Positions 1-12,467 of a DNA stretch of 64,000 nt are shown here, piece by piece. The first letter of the stretch is position 1, and every line of letters begins with the position of its first letter. Source of the stretch: Nectonema munidae (taxonomy: Eukaryota; Nematomorpha; Nectonematoida; Nectonematidae). The notes below the pieces were generated by a model. It did no database searches. It was not told the DNA's origin and saw only the letters and a program-made list of their open reading frames with translations. Position numbers and translations under genes: made by a program. Where the stretch lies: contig JAUIRK010000928.1 of assembly GCA_030549495.1 (NCBI GenBank), positions 943,001-1,007,000 of the forward strand, read 5' to 3'.

Positions 1-99
1 TATACAAAAAATGGTGTATATTGTAGAGATATATATCATTTACCTTTAACAGTTTTTCTTGAAGAAATAATTTTAAATTGGTGAAACAATAATCCCATA

Positions 100-1342
100 G
101 CCTTTTTTGTGATGCCAGCAAGCAATCTGTGTTACTGAATCCCCATATAAGATTGCAATATTGCAGATGAGGTAAAAAAAAGAGATTTGTAGATAGTTAA
201 TTTGAGCCCAAATGGAAGCTTCTTTTTGAAAAATTTGAGAATTCCAATGATTCTATTCAATTTAGTGTTTATGTACTTGATATGTTCGTTCCAGTTTAGT
301 CTAGAGTTGAAAACAAGGCCAAGAAGATTCACTTTTCTAACTACTTCAAAAGGCAGGCTTATTTTATTCATTATAGTATTTTTACAATTAAAGTAAATCG
401 CTTTTGATTTTTTATAATTAATTTTTACTTTCTTGGTATTACACCACTTGATAACTAGATCAATTTCCTTAGCAGCATCAGATGCATCGTTTAATCATAA
501 GTTAAAAGTTATGTCATCCGCAAACAAGAAAATTTTTATATTTGAATTAGCATAATGAATATCATTTATATAAATATTGAACAACATGGACCCCAGTATG
601 GAGGCTTGGGGAACATCCATGGTGGAAAAGGTTCGCTTAGATTGAACATTATCTGGAAAAACAATTTGCCATCTTCCTCTTAAATATGAATTCAACAATG
701 AGAGAGAGTTATTTCTAATATCATATGAAGAGAGCTTTGGCAAAAGTATATCGCGGTTCAGAGTATCAAATGCTTTCGAAAGATCTATGAAGATAGAAAG
801 CATTGCTTCATTTTTATTAATGTGGTTAATATTGGAATGCTATCTTCTGAAGCCAAATTGAGAGCTAGAGAGTAAACAATTCCTTTCAAAATAATTAAAT
901 AACTGATTATATAGTGTAGCCTTTAAAAATTTTTTGGAAATGTGGAGATTAGATTCTTGGATCTCCCTTTTTAAATATGGGTAAAACTTTGCTGGTTTTG
1001 AAGATTCCGGGGAAGCAAGCATGTTCTATACAGGAATTATAACCGATACGTAGGTATTTTCCGATAACAGTTATGACGGATTTCACTGAGCTGATTTTAA
1101 TTCCATATACATCGGAGGAATCAGTTTTTATTGAATTTACTGCTAGGATCAAGTCATTCATAGAAATGAGGTCAAAGCTGAAAAAAGTATCGGAAAGACT
1201 ATCAATAGAAGGTAAGAGATTGTCTTCGGAAAAGCATGAAGAATATGAAGCAAAGTGAGAACTAAACAAATCTACTATAAGTTTATTATCAGTAAGGTAG
1301 CCTTGATTATTTTTTAATACTATTTTATTTTCCTTTTTAGGT
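100..1342 (-). pseudogene. LINE reverse transcriptase, 3' half (broken)
   Basis: Several minus-strand frames give one non-LTR reverse transcriptase read from 1342 down towards 130. In order they show the region before the palm with PIFKKGDPRI (949-1269), a finger segment ending SSQFGFRR (840-1022), motif A as DLSKAFDTLNRDILL and motif C as FADD (495-803), then a thumb-like stretch with GLVFNSRLNWNEHI (132-371). The usual VPQGSILGP motif reads VPQASILGS, a likely inactivating change. Frame shifts separate the pieces. The matching endonuclease lies at 2320-3455, on the far side of an inserted piggyBac element. The order and motifs fit a Jockey/CR1-like LINE; the clade is inferred. Confidence 0.85.
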
Positions 1343-1346
1343 TTAA

Positions 1347-2315
1347 CGGTTAGAGTACGTCAAAAAAATTATACGCTAAAGTACAACCCTGGGTAAAAAA
1401 TACCCATATTAAAAATTTATAAATTTAAACCAAAATAGCCGAGAAAGCATAAAAATATAAAAATATAATATGGTTTTAAGCAGTCACGAATTTTGAAGGG
1501 AATTTCACGAAAAATATTAGCTTTTTGTTGTTTTTTGAGAAAATTTGACGGATCGGTTATCCATGTTTTTCCATCTTTCGAGATCAAATTTGACTTTAGT
1601 GAATTAGAATTTGCTGGTATATTATCATTATCAGACTCACTTTCAGATTCAAAAAAATCCTCACTTACATCGTTTTCATCACAAGATGAGAGAAACTCGT
1701 CGTTATAACTATCATCATCTTCAGAAGAAAATTCATCAACTTCTCCAACACCAAATGGGCAAAGCTTATCTATCACCTGATTTTCACTTTCACTATCGCT
1801 CAACATAGATTGATATATGGAACACAGCGCTCTTTCTTTTGACTCTCTTTCTTTAGGCATTGGAAAAGTATAAAAAAGCTTGAGAAATAATATATATGAT
1901 GGCTATGAAGTAAGATAATAGCAAAGTTTGTTCAATCAAAATGATAAATGAAACTGACGTGTAAATGAAAAAAATCGAAGAACAGGTGATGAAGATAAAT
2001 GAAAACAGCAAGTAAGATACGTCAAAATTTGACAAGACACATGCAGCATGAATGTATGTTGTTATAGAGACTTAGAAATCATATAATATTAGTGACACAT
2101 ATATGGGTATTTTTTACCCAGGGATGTACTTCCGCATATATTTTATCACAGTTTTTTGAAAATATGAAAAATCAAGTTTTTTGTGAAGTTATTTTAAAGT
2201 AAATTGAAAGTTAATAACATAAATTAAATTTAATTTGAATCGAGTTAAAAGTTTTTGATATATAAGATATAGAAAAAACAAATGGGTAAAAAATACCCAG
2301 GTTGTGCTTTAACCA
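1347..2315 (-). mobile_element. piggyBac-type element inserted in the LINE, TTAA target sites
   Basis: TTAA at 1343-1346 and 2316-2319 brackets a 969-bp segment that splits the LINE. The two ends are imperfect inverted repeats: left CGGTTAGAGTAC, right (reverse complement) TGGTTAAAGCAC. The palindromic unit CTGGGTAAAAAATACCCAT occurs near 1388-1406, again inverted near 2104-2123, and again near 2283-2300. The inner pair (about 1379-1410 and 2102-2133) is almost identical over 30 bases. Only the N-terminal part of a transposase is present, so this is an internally deleted copy. Confidence 0.8.
1417..1860 (-). pseudogene. piggyBac transposase, N-terminal fragment
   Basis: A 147-codon frame starts with ATG. 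It has an acidic, serine-rich N-terminus (residues 20-80, with SESESDNDN) followed by DGKTWITDPSNF and a NIFRE segment. That order is typical of the disordered acidic head and first conserved block of piggyBac (DDE_Tnp_1_7) transposases. The frame then ends in a hydrophobic tail unrelated to the family; the catalytic DDE region is missing. It lies wholly inside the TTAA-flanked element, so it is the coding remnant of that deletion derivative. Confidence 0.7.
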
Positions 2316-2319
2316 TTAA

Positions 2320-3455
2320 CTAAGGTATTCAAATTCTGCCAAAAAAAATTTGCTTTCATTTCTAGATTGAAGAGATTTGCAAGGTGTGTTTTTTAGCAGT
2401 TCTAATTTTGTTTTTGACAAGATTTCTTAATAAAGTATATTTATGCTTAAGAGAATCTGAATGAAAAGATTTTTTCATTACTGAATGCAGTTTGTCACGT
2501 TTCATTAATAACTGAAGGATTTGGTCATCAATCCAGGAATTAATGAGTTTTTTGTTGTTAAGTTTTAGAAAAAAAGTATCAGAATCATCATAATAATATT
2601 TGAGATATTCCTTCCAATTAAAATGAGTTATATTCTGAATAAAACTACATTTATTAAAATGAGTATATTTAAAGTCAAAAGTGGTAGCAGAATCAATACT
2701 TAAAGATAACAAAATCGGGAAATGGTAGGACATTGTGTTGTACAAAATGTGACCCCTATGCTTGCTAGAAAAAAAAGAAACAAAGAAAGTGTCAATCAGG
2801 GTTTCACTATCATATCTTGTGTATTTCGTGATAACTGGTTTATAAGAACTAGAAAATAAAGCAAAATCTTGAATACGTTGATTTTTTCCTACTTTAAGAA
2901 GATCAAGGTTGAAGTCACTCAAATATATACAATTGGATAGGTTTTCTTTTAAATCTTCATTAAAATGCTTTAAAAACACTGCTATACTCTTAACATCAAT
3001 AATTGGTTATCTCTAATAATTTTTGAGTGTGAGATGGCGGTTACCTTTAACAAAGATATTAACATGAAAATATTCAAACCAGAATGAAGACCCTGATCAT
3101 TAGATGAATGAACTAAATTATAGTCATTCAATTTAAAATTTTCAAAAGACTTGTTCAAACACCAAGCCTCTTGGATGTACAGAACATGTAAAGGTAGGTA
3201 ATTTGCTGGTTGAATTGAAATCAAATACAAGGCATTCAAGGTTGGAAAATTTAGCAGACAGAATATTATGCTTATAATATTCAAATCATAGAAGGTGATA
3301 TGTCTAAAATCAGAACAAAAATTAGAGGAGTGTAAATTATTGTAGGCATACTTATCTTTAAAGAATGAAATTGAAAACAGATCATTTGCGTTTTCATTTA
3401 GTATAACAGTATTACGATCACCGTTATCATCAAATGAGGTATTAAACATTGTCAT
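2320..3455 (-). pseudogene. LINE endonuclease domain (broken)
   Basis: Two minus-strand frames (2982-3455 and 2362-2979) give the apurinic-type endonuclease of the LINE whose reverse transcriptase lies at 100-1342. Visible landmarks are YIQEAWCLNKSFENF (the family's QE(T/A)W block), SDFNLDLLK (family GDFN, with G changed to S), TLIDTFFVS and SYHFPILLSL (family SDH(Y/F)P). A frameshift near 2980 joins the halves. The TTAA at 2316-2319 marks the point where the piggyBac element separated endonuclease from reverse transcriptase. Polypeptide order on the minus strand is endonuclease first, then RT, as expected for one element. Confidence 0.8.
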
Positions 3456-3764
3456 TAAAATGTATAATAAATTGTTTCAAGTATTAAATTCATCAAAATA
3501 CTAACTCATTCTGTTCAATGATATGTTTCTCCAATCAACATTACATGTTCTGGCAAACATAAGAAAAAATAATACTTCATGTGATACTTGGAAACCAAAA
3601 AAAGAACTACTGTAGGATATACAAGAGTGAGCAAAACATAAATAAATTGAAAAAAGATAATCAATCTTCATATTTTTAGTAAATGAAATAATCTAATTTC
3701 CTTATTTTTTAATATATTTCATTAATTTTATGTTTTCTTTACGAAGTCTAGTCTAGTTGTATTT

Positions 3765-4040
3765 TTAATCTAATCGTGAGCTTTTTCTAAAATTCATAAT
3801 GGCACCGCTGGTTAGTAGTATACCATTTGTTTTAACGGATGCTGCTCGATACAATTTAGCTAAGCCAGCAAGAATAAAAAATAAAAGTCGAAAAACTGCT
3901 TTCAAAAATCTTAGTTTGCCTCCAGCATGTGTTGTAATATAACGCTCTGGGCGAGTTGGTAAATGTTGCTTTTGATTATTCCGATAATAATTTACCAGAG
4001 TTAGAAAAATTGTTGAATCTTCCAAAAATAAGGAAGACAT
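3765..4040 (-). CDS. small unrecognised open frame
   Basis: A 91-codon ATG-started frame in an otherwise gene-free stretch. It is basic, with one hydrophobic segment around residues 47-64 (FLKAVFRLLFFILAGLAKLY), so at most one membrane span. I recognise no family. The base composition is slightly less AT-rich than its surroundings. It may be a repeat fragment or chance. Confidence 0.15.
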   Translation of the reverse strand: MSSLFLEDSTIFLTLVNYYRNNQKQHLPTRPERYITTHAGGKLRFLKAVFRLLFFILAGLAKLYRAASVKTNGILLTSGAIMNFRKSSRLD

Positions 4041-7000
4041 TTTAGTTCAGAGAGCAAAAAAAGTGTTGAAAATCCTTTTCTTTTTGAGCAATTATCTCAA
4101 GAACAAATTATTTTCAGTTAGCAGAGATTATTATTGTAAGCTTTTTTTTAATTTTGGAAATGAAAAATGAAAAAATTTCTCCCATACTGTAAGATAAGAT
4201 CCTTTTTCATGCTAAATAAACTTTTTGCAAAAGATAGAAACTTTTTAGCTTCTAATATTATAAACTATTTTATATTTTATTGCAATTCTTATAACTTTCA
4301 GAACAAAAAATGTTTTTTTTTCACTTTTTTATTTTAAAGGCAATTTTTTGCTTTCGAAAGTCTTTTTTTTGAATTTTTAGCTCAATTTTTAACTCAGAAT
4401 AATTTTTTACAAATAAAGTCAACTTTTTGAAGACGTTAGGTCAATTTTTGGAGGATTTATAGGTCACTTTTTGTTACCCCTATGTCATAACTGTAACTCA
4501 GCAACATGTGCTTGTTATAACTGCAAAAATTTACATTCCTTTTAATTGTAAAAATCGCACTATAGTCAATGGCGACCTATCTTTAATGCCGCACGCGCCG
4601 GTTGCTAATTTTGTCCCCCACCCCGAAATTTCAAATAACACTTCAAAACGCCCAAAACTTAATAATGCAGGCATATAGGTATGAAAACTTGGGATAAAAA
4701 GTGTAGCAACTATTATTACATTACTACTTAAGTTTAAAATATTTCGATTATTTTATCAATAGAAATAAATTCTGCGCAGGGACGGACCTCCCCTCTCGCC
4801 CTTCTTGCTACGGCACTGCCTAGAGTGAGTATAATAAAAATGTTGTTTTAGTCCTATTCGTGACGCGCTATTTTTGATCGCTCAGTTACGCAGGGGTCAT
4901 TTTCCATACTCTAGATTTTGACTATTCAATTTTTTTCATCAATTTGCCTGACAGTTGCCATGTGTTCAACCAATTGTTAAATGGGTATTAATGTGTACAA
5001 TTTTGGAAACGTATTGTCGGTGTTAGGATTAGTGTAGTATTATCATTAGTGTTAATATTAGAGTTCGTTTTTTTGACATTCTTGACACAAGCTTTCCTAT
5101 TTACTTGTATTAATACACGTCTGACACAAAAAATATCTACATCAGACACTGAAATACTTAAGTCTAAAAAATAGAGGTATAGCTTGTTTTCCCCAAATAT
5201 TAAACAGTCTTTAAAAATTCTTGCGTAAATTTACTAAATAAATGATTACAAATGCATTTATTCTTTATAAAAATCAACCAAGCCTTTCATTCAATGTAAA
5301 ATATATAAACTGCAAAATAAATTATACAGGCATGATTTTTTTCTTAAGTATTGATTTTTTTATTACCCACTTGTTTAAAGCACTCAAAGTATTTAGCATT
5401 GATTTCAGATGTGAATTAACGGCAATTAGTAAATCGACCATGATCAATTTGTTTTTAAAATATTTTTGGCGCTCAACATTTAAATTGCGGTTACTGTTAA
5501 CATATGCCTAATTTATGGTCCGATTAATTTTCTTCATTTTTGAAAAATGTTGCCCCATTTAGAAAATTAACTTTTCTATTTAATCATGATGTTTTTTATC
5601 AATCTATACATAGGTATGAATGCTGGCTAAGTCGCGGTTAATTCAGCAAAACATTCGCTTTTATATATTTTAGCCATATGGATCAAATAATTTTTCTCTT
5701 TTTGATATAATAATAATAATGATTCTATCGATGTCACCAATAAAAATGGAATGAAATCTCTACTCAAAAACTTCAGTTCAAGTTTGCTAAAAGCTATCAA
5801 AAGTTAAAATTTTTCATTTCTCCTAAAAATTTTATAGATGGGTCATTTATTATTATAATATACTCAATGATAAATAATAATTGATTGAAAGGTAGCATTT
5901 TTATAAAAATCCTTATACAAAGGTAAAGAAGATTACTGACTGCTACGCTAACAAGACTAGACTAACCGAGCTCCTTAGTTCCATTCGTGTTGCTTATTTC
6001 ATTAAGTATCGCTGCGTATGAAGAGCCAGCATTAAATCATGTATTTCATTCAATACGACATCCAATGCTTTGCCAACAAATTCGTTATCGGCTTGCAGTC
6101 TGTCTGTATGTCATTTCTCCTATAAATTATATAGTGCCTAATTTTGCTTCTTTAGAAGCAACGTTCATTAGAAATTGATTTTCCGCCTTCTATGTTTCAA
6201 AAAACCTTTTTTGAAAAAATATTTAGTTTTTGAAGAAATTTTGGATTGAAAAATAAAGTATCCAAGATAAGGAGGGGGTCGCATTACAAACTTAATAAGA
6301 CTTACAAAGCTTAAGCCAAGAAAAAGAAATGATTGTAAAGTATTTTATGCATCTTTGTCATGTTCAATTTTCTACCAGCAATTTTTTTCTAGTTTCCAAA
6401 ATGTTTTTCAAGGTGCTAGGAACACTCAGTCTCAGAAAACTCGCTCTTGAAAAACTCAGTTTTCGAATATTCAGTCTCAAATTCGCATCGAAGATCAAAG
6501 TCAGAATTGTAGAAAAGTGATCATGTCCTCAAAAAGAGCTTCAAAAAGGCAAATAAAATTTATGATTGCTTACTTAAAATTAATTGAGATATAATAAATT
6601 CGGTATATAAAAATAGTAAGCCATTTTAGTAGAAAAAAATAGGAAAACTCGGGCTCAAAAAATTCATTATCAGAAAACTGGGTCTCTCAATTGACTTTAG
6701 AGGCTTGCGGAACCTAATAATATTCAAATGACTATAAAACTATAATATTCATTTGTAGTTACTATCATAACAAACTAACTAGAGAACTAATTGACAAAAT
6801 AACCAACCAATTAACTAAAGAATGACAGCGAGTTTTAAAAGACGAATTTTACATTCCAAGTTTTCTAAAACGCATTTTTTGAAATCGAGTTTCTGGCGCC
6901 CTTGTTCATTTTTTAGCATGCGCTCTTTAATTCATTGCTCTGTATCATTTATTACTCCCATTTTAGTTTTTATCATGAAAAAAGATTTAGACAAGTTATG

Positions 7001-8576
7001 CCCTAAAATGGGAAGTAGGTGAAAAATCTCCCATTCTAAATTTAAAAAGCCTAAAAAATCAAAAAATTTATATAGGTTTCGACATTATATAATGATGTGG
7101 CACTGAGTAGGGCATCATCAATATAAGAGGATGTTCAGAGAATTCAAGCATATGATAATTGAGAAAATACATTAAAAAAATATAACTTACTTGAACAAGA
7201 GATCGAAACAGCTGAGTTGGGTATCTTCCTAGATAAGCACAACTTTCAGCAAAACTTTAAAAAATAAATCATAATATATTGGAATAGGAAAAATTGGTAA
7301 AAGTATGGATTCTCGTTAAACATAATTAAGAATGGGGTAACTGAGATGGCGCTCAGAACAACAAAATAAAAATAGGAAAAATGAAGAAGGACCTTTCCTC
7401 CTATTTCTTCTACAAACAATTTATAATCTAAAACCTTCAAAATCTCCAATTAAGAAAAATTATGAATAATGTTGATTTATTAAACCAAAAAACGCATAAC
7501 TCAAATATTATTTTGATTAGTGAAGTTTTTAAGGTAATGCATATTAAAAAAACTTAAAAAAAAGTTACTTGATTTAAAAAAACAATTTGTTACCATTTCA
7601 GGCTTTGGTTTTCGAAAATTAATCACCTGATAGATATTCTTTTTGAATGAACATAAAACTTAAGACAGGCCGATTTTTTTGGATTGTTGAAGTTGGATTT
7701 TTGCAAGTACTAGAAGTTTAAATCGAAGTCGCTAGTGAAATACGAGTAATATTCAAGATAAACAGTCATTTTCAAAGCTTTCGCATATTGAATAGAAAAT
7801 TTTTATAAAAACACAAAGGTGTTAATTTGCTTGTAAGAAAGATTCAACTAAATATGTCGCAGAAATGCATCATAAATATTGCTAAAGATTATAAGGTATT
7901 TACCGAAAAAACTGAAATGCACAAACACTAAAATATAAACTGAACGATCTAGTGAAGCAAACAAAATAATCGCTTTCATTTTGATTTAGTTATTTGATGA
8001 TAGTCCTTTTAAAAGTAAATATTGAAAAAATTAATAATGAATGGATGGGAAGAAGAAAGTGGGCTAAAATTATTTAAAAAAAAAAAAAAGTTGCTTTAAA
8101 AAAAAATGTGGAATAGCCCAATTTTCTAATAGAACGAGTTACACACTAAAAATTTGCGATTTTCATTCTAATTGAGTAAAAAACCAAGATAGCAATGAAC
8201 TACAAATTTGAACTTTGATAAAGTTTTGCCTTTGAAATATTTTCATAAACAGGCCTACGCGAAGAAGACAATCTTACAAATAATAAGCGTTAAAAAATTT
8301 TTATCAACTAATTTTTTTATCACACTCATATTTTAAAAGTATGCACTTATTACGCGTTAGTTTTGTCTAAAAAAATATCATAAAAATTTTTTTTAATATT
8401 TTTAAATTGGCCAGATGAAGGAAAAATACCATATGATAAACCCGGGATTATGTAGTAACTCGTGATTTAATTTGAAGGAATTTTACCTTGTTATTGGCAG
8501 CTAAAGCAGTAAGCAAATAAGCCACGTTCAATTGACTTTTAAAAGAAAATTCAAAATAAGACAATAAGAGAAAAGA
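4041..8576. other. AT-rich stretch without recognisable genes
   Basis: No frame here resembles a known protein and no splice-linked coding pattern was found. Around 4570-4815 there is a GC-richer patch with clusters of CCCC, possibly the edge of an old hAT-type element. The rest is A/T-rich with frequent homopolymer runs. Confidence 0.6.
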
Positions 8577-8712
8577 TACCATGAGGTGTTTTCATCGAAA
8601 AGGCACAATTGCGCGGCTTGTATCGAACTATGATGAATATAGGCTTGATGCGGGATCGAACCCAAGACTTTGAGTTATCAAAACGCAGCATCTAACCAGC
8701 CTTACTTACACC
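8577..8712 (-). repeat. tRNA-derived SINE, copy 1
   Basis: This is the reverse complement of the repeats at 27775-27905 (+) and 40990-41120 (-). The shared sequence includes a tRNA-like B box, GGTTCGATCC, preceded by a D-arm-like TGGTTAGATGCTG and followed by a conserved tail with GCGCAATTGTGCC. Three copies far apart in both orientations, with pol III box-like motifs, indicate a tRNA-derived SINE. Confidence 0.7.
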
Positions 8713-9556
8713 CTATATAATCATAATAAAACGCAAAAAAGCCAATAATCATCATCAAACACGTTTTAACAATTTGTTCTAGACTTTTGTGATTTTGAGA
8801 AAGAGACAATAAAAAGAAATTAATCTCATGAATCTTATTAAAGTAAAAGTGAACAAATATTAAAATATAAAATTATTTTTATAGAGTTCAGGGGCGCACA
8901 TCTGAGAATGATAAAGGAGAGGCGAACGCCCCTCCCACTCAGCTCCAATCATTTTGGCGGGTATATATATATAGCTTTTCATACCATTTTTAGTTATATT
9001 TTATCTTTTTGCAATTCTATATTGTCCTTTTGTGATTCTATTTTGTCCTTTTTCCTATTCTATTTTGTCCTTTTGCAATTCTAAACAAATAATCTCATGT
9101 GTTTTTTGAAATAATGTTAAAAGTCAAATAAAAAGATATTTTTAAATTAGCGTAGAAAATTTAATCATTAAAGAAGTAAATGAAAAATAAAAAAAATTTG
9201 AAAAAAAAAAAAAAAATTGTAATAATTTTATTGCAAATTCTTTGTCAAAAATTCTAAAAATTAAAAATTAAAATAATGTTAAGTATTTAAAAAAAAAAAG
9301 CACAGTGAAAACAAAATAAACAAAAAGTGTACTTCTGCATACCTGTCAACTTTAATTTTTTGGAATTTGGAGATTTTCCAAAAACCATTAAAAAAATCGG
9401 GAAATGAGGCTAATAAATCTGGAGAATAATTATTTTAACGAATATTTACTAGAAAACCTAAATGAATGTATTAGAAGTGAACAGAGATGATAAATATGAT
9501 TGTTAGATCTAAAAATATATATTATAAAAAAAAAGAAAAAAAAAACAAAACAACTT
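8713..9556. other. non-coding with a short tandem repeat
   Basis: Apart from the tandem repeat at 9001-9083, this holds an inverted GGGGCG/CGCCCC pair near 8890-8935 that may be the end of an unidentified DNA element, and long A runs near 9195-9215 and 9285-9300. No coding signal was seen. Confidence 0.5.
9001..9083. repeat. tandem repeat, about 21-22 bp x 4
   Basis: Four consecutive units of the form TTTTGTCCTTTTGCAATTCTA with small changes (GTGATTCTA, CCTATTCTA in the middle units). Confidence 0.8.
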
Positions 9557-10862
9557 TTATTTTTTACAGTTGTAAGCTGAAGTTGCTTTTTTTGAAAGAC
9601 TCAGCAGCTCTTCATCTGGCCTCCAATTATAACAATACGTTTTTTCTTCAGCATCTTTTGTTTTCATAGTTAAAATACTCGACAATGTGCCGTCCAACTT
9701 TAAACAAGATCTACTATTAGTCTTATTTTTTCTTATGATGCTAAACAGTCTTTCTATGCTTGCATTACTATGCGGAAGAATAAGAACTAAAGAAGCCATA
9801 TAAGGAAGAATTTTAAATCTTTTTATTGAAGTTCCTTGAACTTTCATTTTTGCAATGCGGTGCCATAATGTATCAACTCTGTAGTGAAGTATCTTTTTAT
9901 TATCACCTGAAACACAACCATTTATTTCAGCGTCAACTAAAGCTTCATTTCCAATGTCTTTTTCCGTCAAAGATCGGTAATCAATAAACTCTTCAAACAA
10001 TAAATCAGGATTGATACTTTGTATGAAAGCTTGATTAGAAAACCTTTCAAGAAAAAACTTAATTTGAGACCATTCACTCTCATGTCTGTTAAAAACATCA
10101 ACCCATACAGCGTTGGTTATTACTTTATCTTTAAGTGGAAACTTATCTTGAATATATTTTATTGCTTCAATATAATAAACTTGAGCAGCTTGATAAAATT
10201 TATCATAATATTCCTGCGTTATTTTTCAGAATTAAACAGGGTTTTTAACTTTGATTTTGTCAGTCCACCAAGATAAATTGTCTTTAAGTCCATATAAACA
10301 GATGAATCTGACAAATCAAGATCCATCAGTGAAATCATGTTTTTTAAAACAATCGGTTTTAAAAATCTAGAAGCAATTTTTCCTCCAAGATTTTCTATCG
10401 AAGACTTAACCAAATGAAGTGATGGATCTTCTCTTTGCAGAATTAAATTAAAATCAGTAAAAAAACGAATTGTTGATTGCATGAAAAATAAAGCTGGTTC
10501 AAGCAATGGATTTTGAAACAATGAATTGAGCCTTTTAAAACGCTCGTTGTTGAACGATTCGCTTAAAAAATAAGACTTTAAACTTGGGAAGTTTTTTAAA
10601 ATTCTTTCAGTGCATTTTTCTAAGGAAAGCCATCCTACTGAGAGATGCTTTAAAATAGATCGATAATCTTGATTGCAAAACTCAAAGTACTCCATAAGTT
10701 TTCCTTTTCGTTTTGTGCTTTTATCAAACCAAAAAAGCAATCCACACAAAGATCTTCTAAGTTGAATCCAATGCATTTGCTGAAAGCATCATTAGCATGA
10801 CTTGCAGCAATGTAAGCAAAATGACATGGACAACCGCCAATAAAAATGCTCTCATTTTTTCT
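9557..10862 (-). pseudogene. hAT-superfamily transposase (ZMYM/ZBED-like), broken
   Basis: Reading 10862 downwards, three frames give a continuous hAT-type transposase. First comes a GGCPCHFAYIAASHAND block. After a shift near 10760 the text continues as LLFWFDKSTKRK, then VGWLSLEKCTERIL, typical of the hAT RNase H fold around the inserted helical region. After a second shift near 10230 comes VWVDVFNRHESEW. The C-terminus has the hAT dimerisation region, LPHSNASIERLFSIIRKNKT (residues about 75-95 of the last frame). Upstream catalytic parts are missing, so it is truncated and inactivated by at least two frameshifts. No terminal repeats were found. Confidence 0.8.
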
Positions 10863-11042
10863 TATAATTGTGTATTACAAATTTAACGAAAAGAATAACA
10901 ATAAGAGTATATTCGCAAAAAAGGGTATTATACACACAAGAATATAGGGAGGTGGGTGGGAGGTGAAGTAGCGAATGAGGAATAAAGAAATGAATAGTGA
11001 TCCCAGAATGTGTGTACTTATATAGTGAATGGTATCTTTTCC

Positions 11043-11520
11043 TTAGATTCTGGAGATGATGTCGGCAGGGTTGTGTCGAGAAGCGATGTAGCTGAGTTGA
11101 AGTCGCAGGAGCTTGAGATCTTCTCCTTGTTTTTGATTGAGTTTGAGGAGAAGTTGATGAATCTTCTCGTCATTTGATCCCATAGCAGCGATACTTCCAA
11201 TGGCTGCTGTGGAGTCTGAGAAGATCTTGACGCGTCCTGGAGCCAGGTGGTTCGTGAGGATGATGGCAAGTGCTTCCATAAGAGCGATTCCATGCGATTC
11301 TTTGGATGTGATTGCGATGTCATTGTTTTCCCATTTTATACCAATCTGAAACGGGGTTGCATCGCAAAAAGCGTAGCTGGAGCGAGGAGAGGAGTCAGAG
11401 ATGTTAATCTCTTGATCGATTTCTTTCCATGCCGTGAGCCAGGTAAGTTGATCGATCTGACGAGAGGAGGAGCATGGGTATAGTCTTTTGAGCAGGCGAA
11501 ATTTGCTCCTGATTGTGCCG
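11043..11520 (-). CDS. retroelement RNase H / connection domain fragment, frame still open
   Basis: One uninterrupted minus-strand frame of about 159 codons reads from 11520 to a stop at 11043. It contains FCDATPFQIGI (first catalytic D of RNase H), a conserved acidic helix near ALMEALAII, IFSDSTAAIG (another catalytic D), and RHNPADIISRI at the C-terminus. The same motif order (DATP, ELLA, DS, and in the family NPAD..SR) occurs in the element at 50426-51850, so the two are relatives. DATP and NPAD..SR are seen in hepadnavirus-type RNase H, while the layout also fits DIRS-like retroelements; the class is unsettled. It has no ATG-proximal RT here, so it is partial, yet carries no stop or shift. 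Confidence 0.6.
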
Positions 11521-12399
11521 CAGTAGTATTGTATAAAACCTACTCATACTTTTTCTACTCATTCTTCAATCATTGTCAAATGTGGCTCCAGAAGTATTCT
11601 CTTTCTATTTTCTCTAACAAGATTTTTTGAGATATCGAATGCATGCCTAGTACATATACATACTATATATAATGAAAGACAACACAGAGCAAAATGATCG
11701 TGAAAACTCTCTTTTTATATCACATATGCTAGTAGGTAGATTATGGGAGAGAGAGAAAAAGAAAGACAGCGATATCTGCACTCCTCAATCAATGTCAATC
11801 AATTCAAAATTTTTTGTAAATGTGTTTCTTTGCCCAATTTCAGCCCCCCTTGAAATTTAGCTTTAGCGCGGGCACTGCTATGTACATATTGCAATATGAT
11901 TTAAAACTTCTATATGTTTTAACAAATACTTATATGTATTAAACATCAGATGTTTTAAAACACGGTTTTAGTCAAAACTTAGTATTGATATCTCTTCGTT
12001 TTTGTTTAATGTGTGCCTCTTATTAGGTCTTAAAGTACAAACATAAGAAATAAGGGCGTATACTCATTTTAAAATAAATCAAAAACATATTTTATTCTAA
12101 TCAACTTGAAAAAAATTAATTAGATTCACATTATATTCAAGGTCAGATATAATGGTAAGCTCTAAAATATATAGATATAAGATTTTAATACCTTAAATGA
12201 CAGTCTATAAACAAATTTAAAAACAAAAAAACTCTAAAATATTTATTTTTTTGAAAAAGAGTAGGTTTTACTTTCTACCAGCGTATCTTGAACAAATTTA
12301 AAAATACATTTAAATAACTAGATTAGAACCAGCGTCATAGACTAAAAAATAAATACTAGATTTAAGACTAATCATATTTGTTTTATTGACAATTTGTCT
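11521..12399. other. AT-rich, no gene seen
   Basis: No frame with family resemblance. Sequence becomes markedly A/T-rich towards the LINE that begins near 12400. Confidence 0.5.
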
Positions 12400-12467
12400 A
12401 AATTGAGTCAAAGTTCTGAACCACCAACAAACAAAAAATATAACATTCAGATGTTGAGAGTTGTTGC

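Noticed and set aside
8620..8700. tRNA gene from the GGTTCGATCC box
   Set aside because: The same sequence occurs three times with a shared non-tRNA tail and incomplete stems, so it is a SINE.
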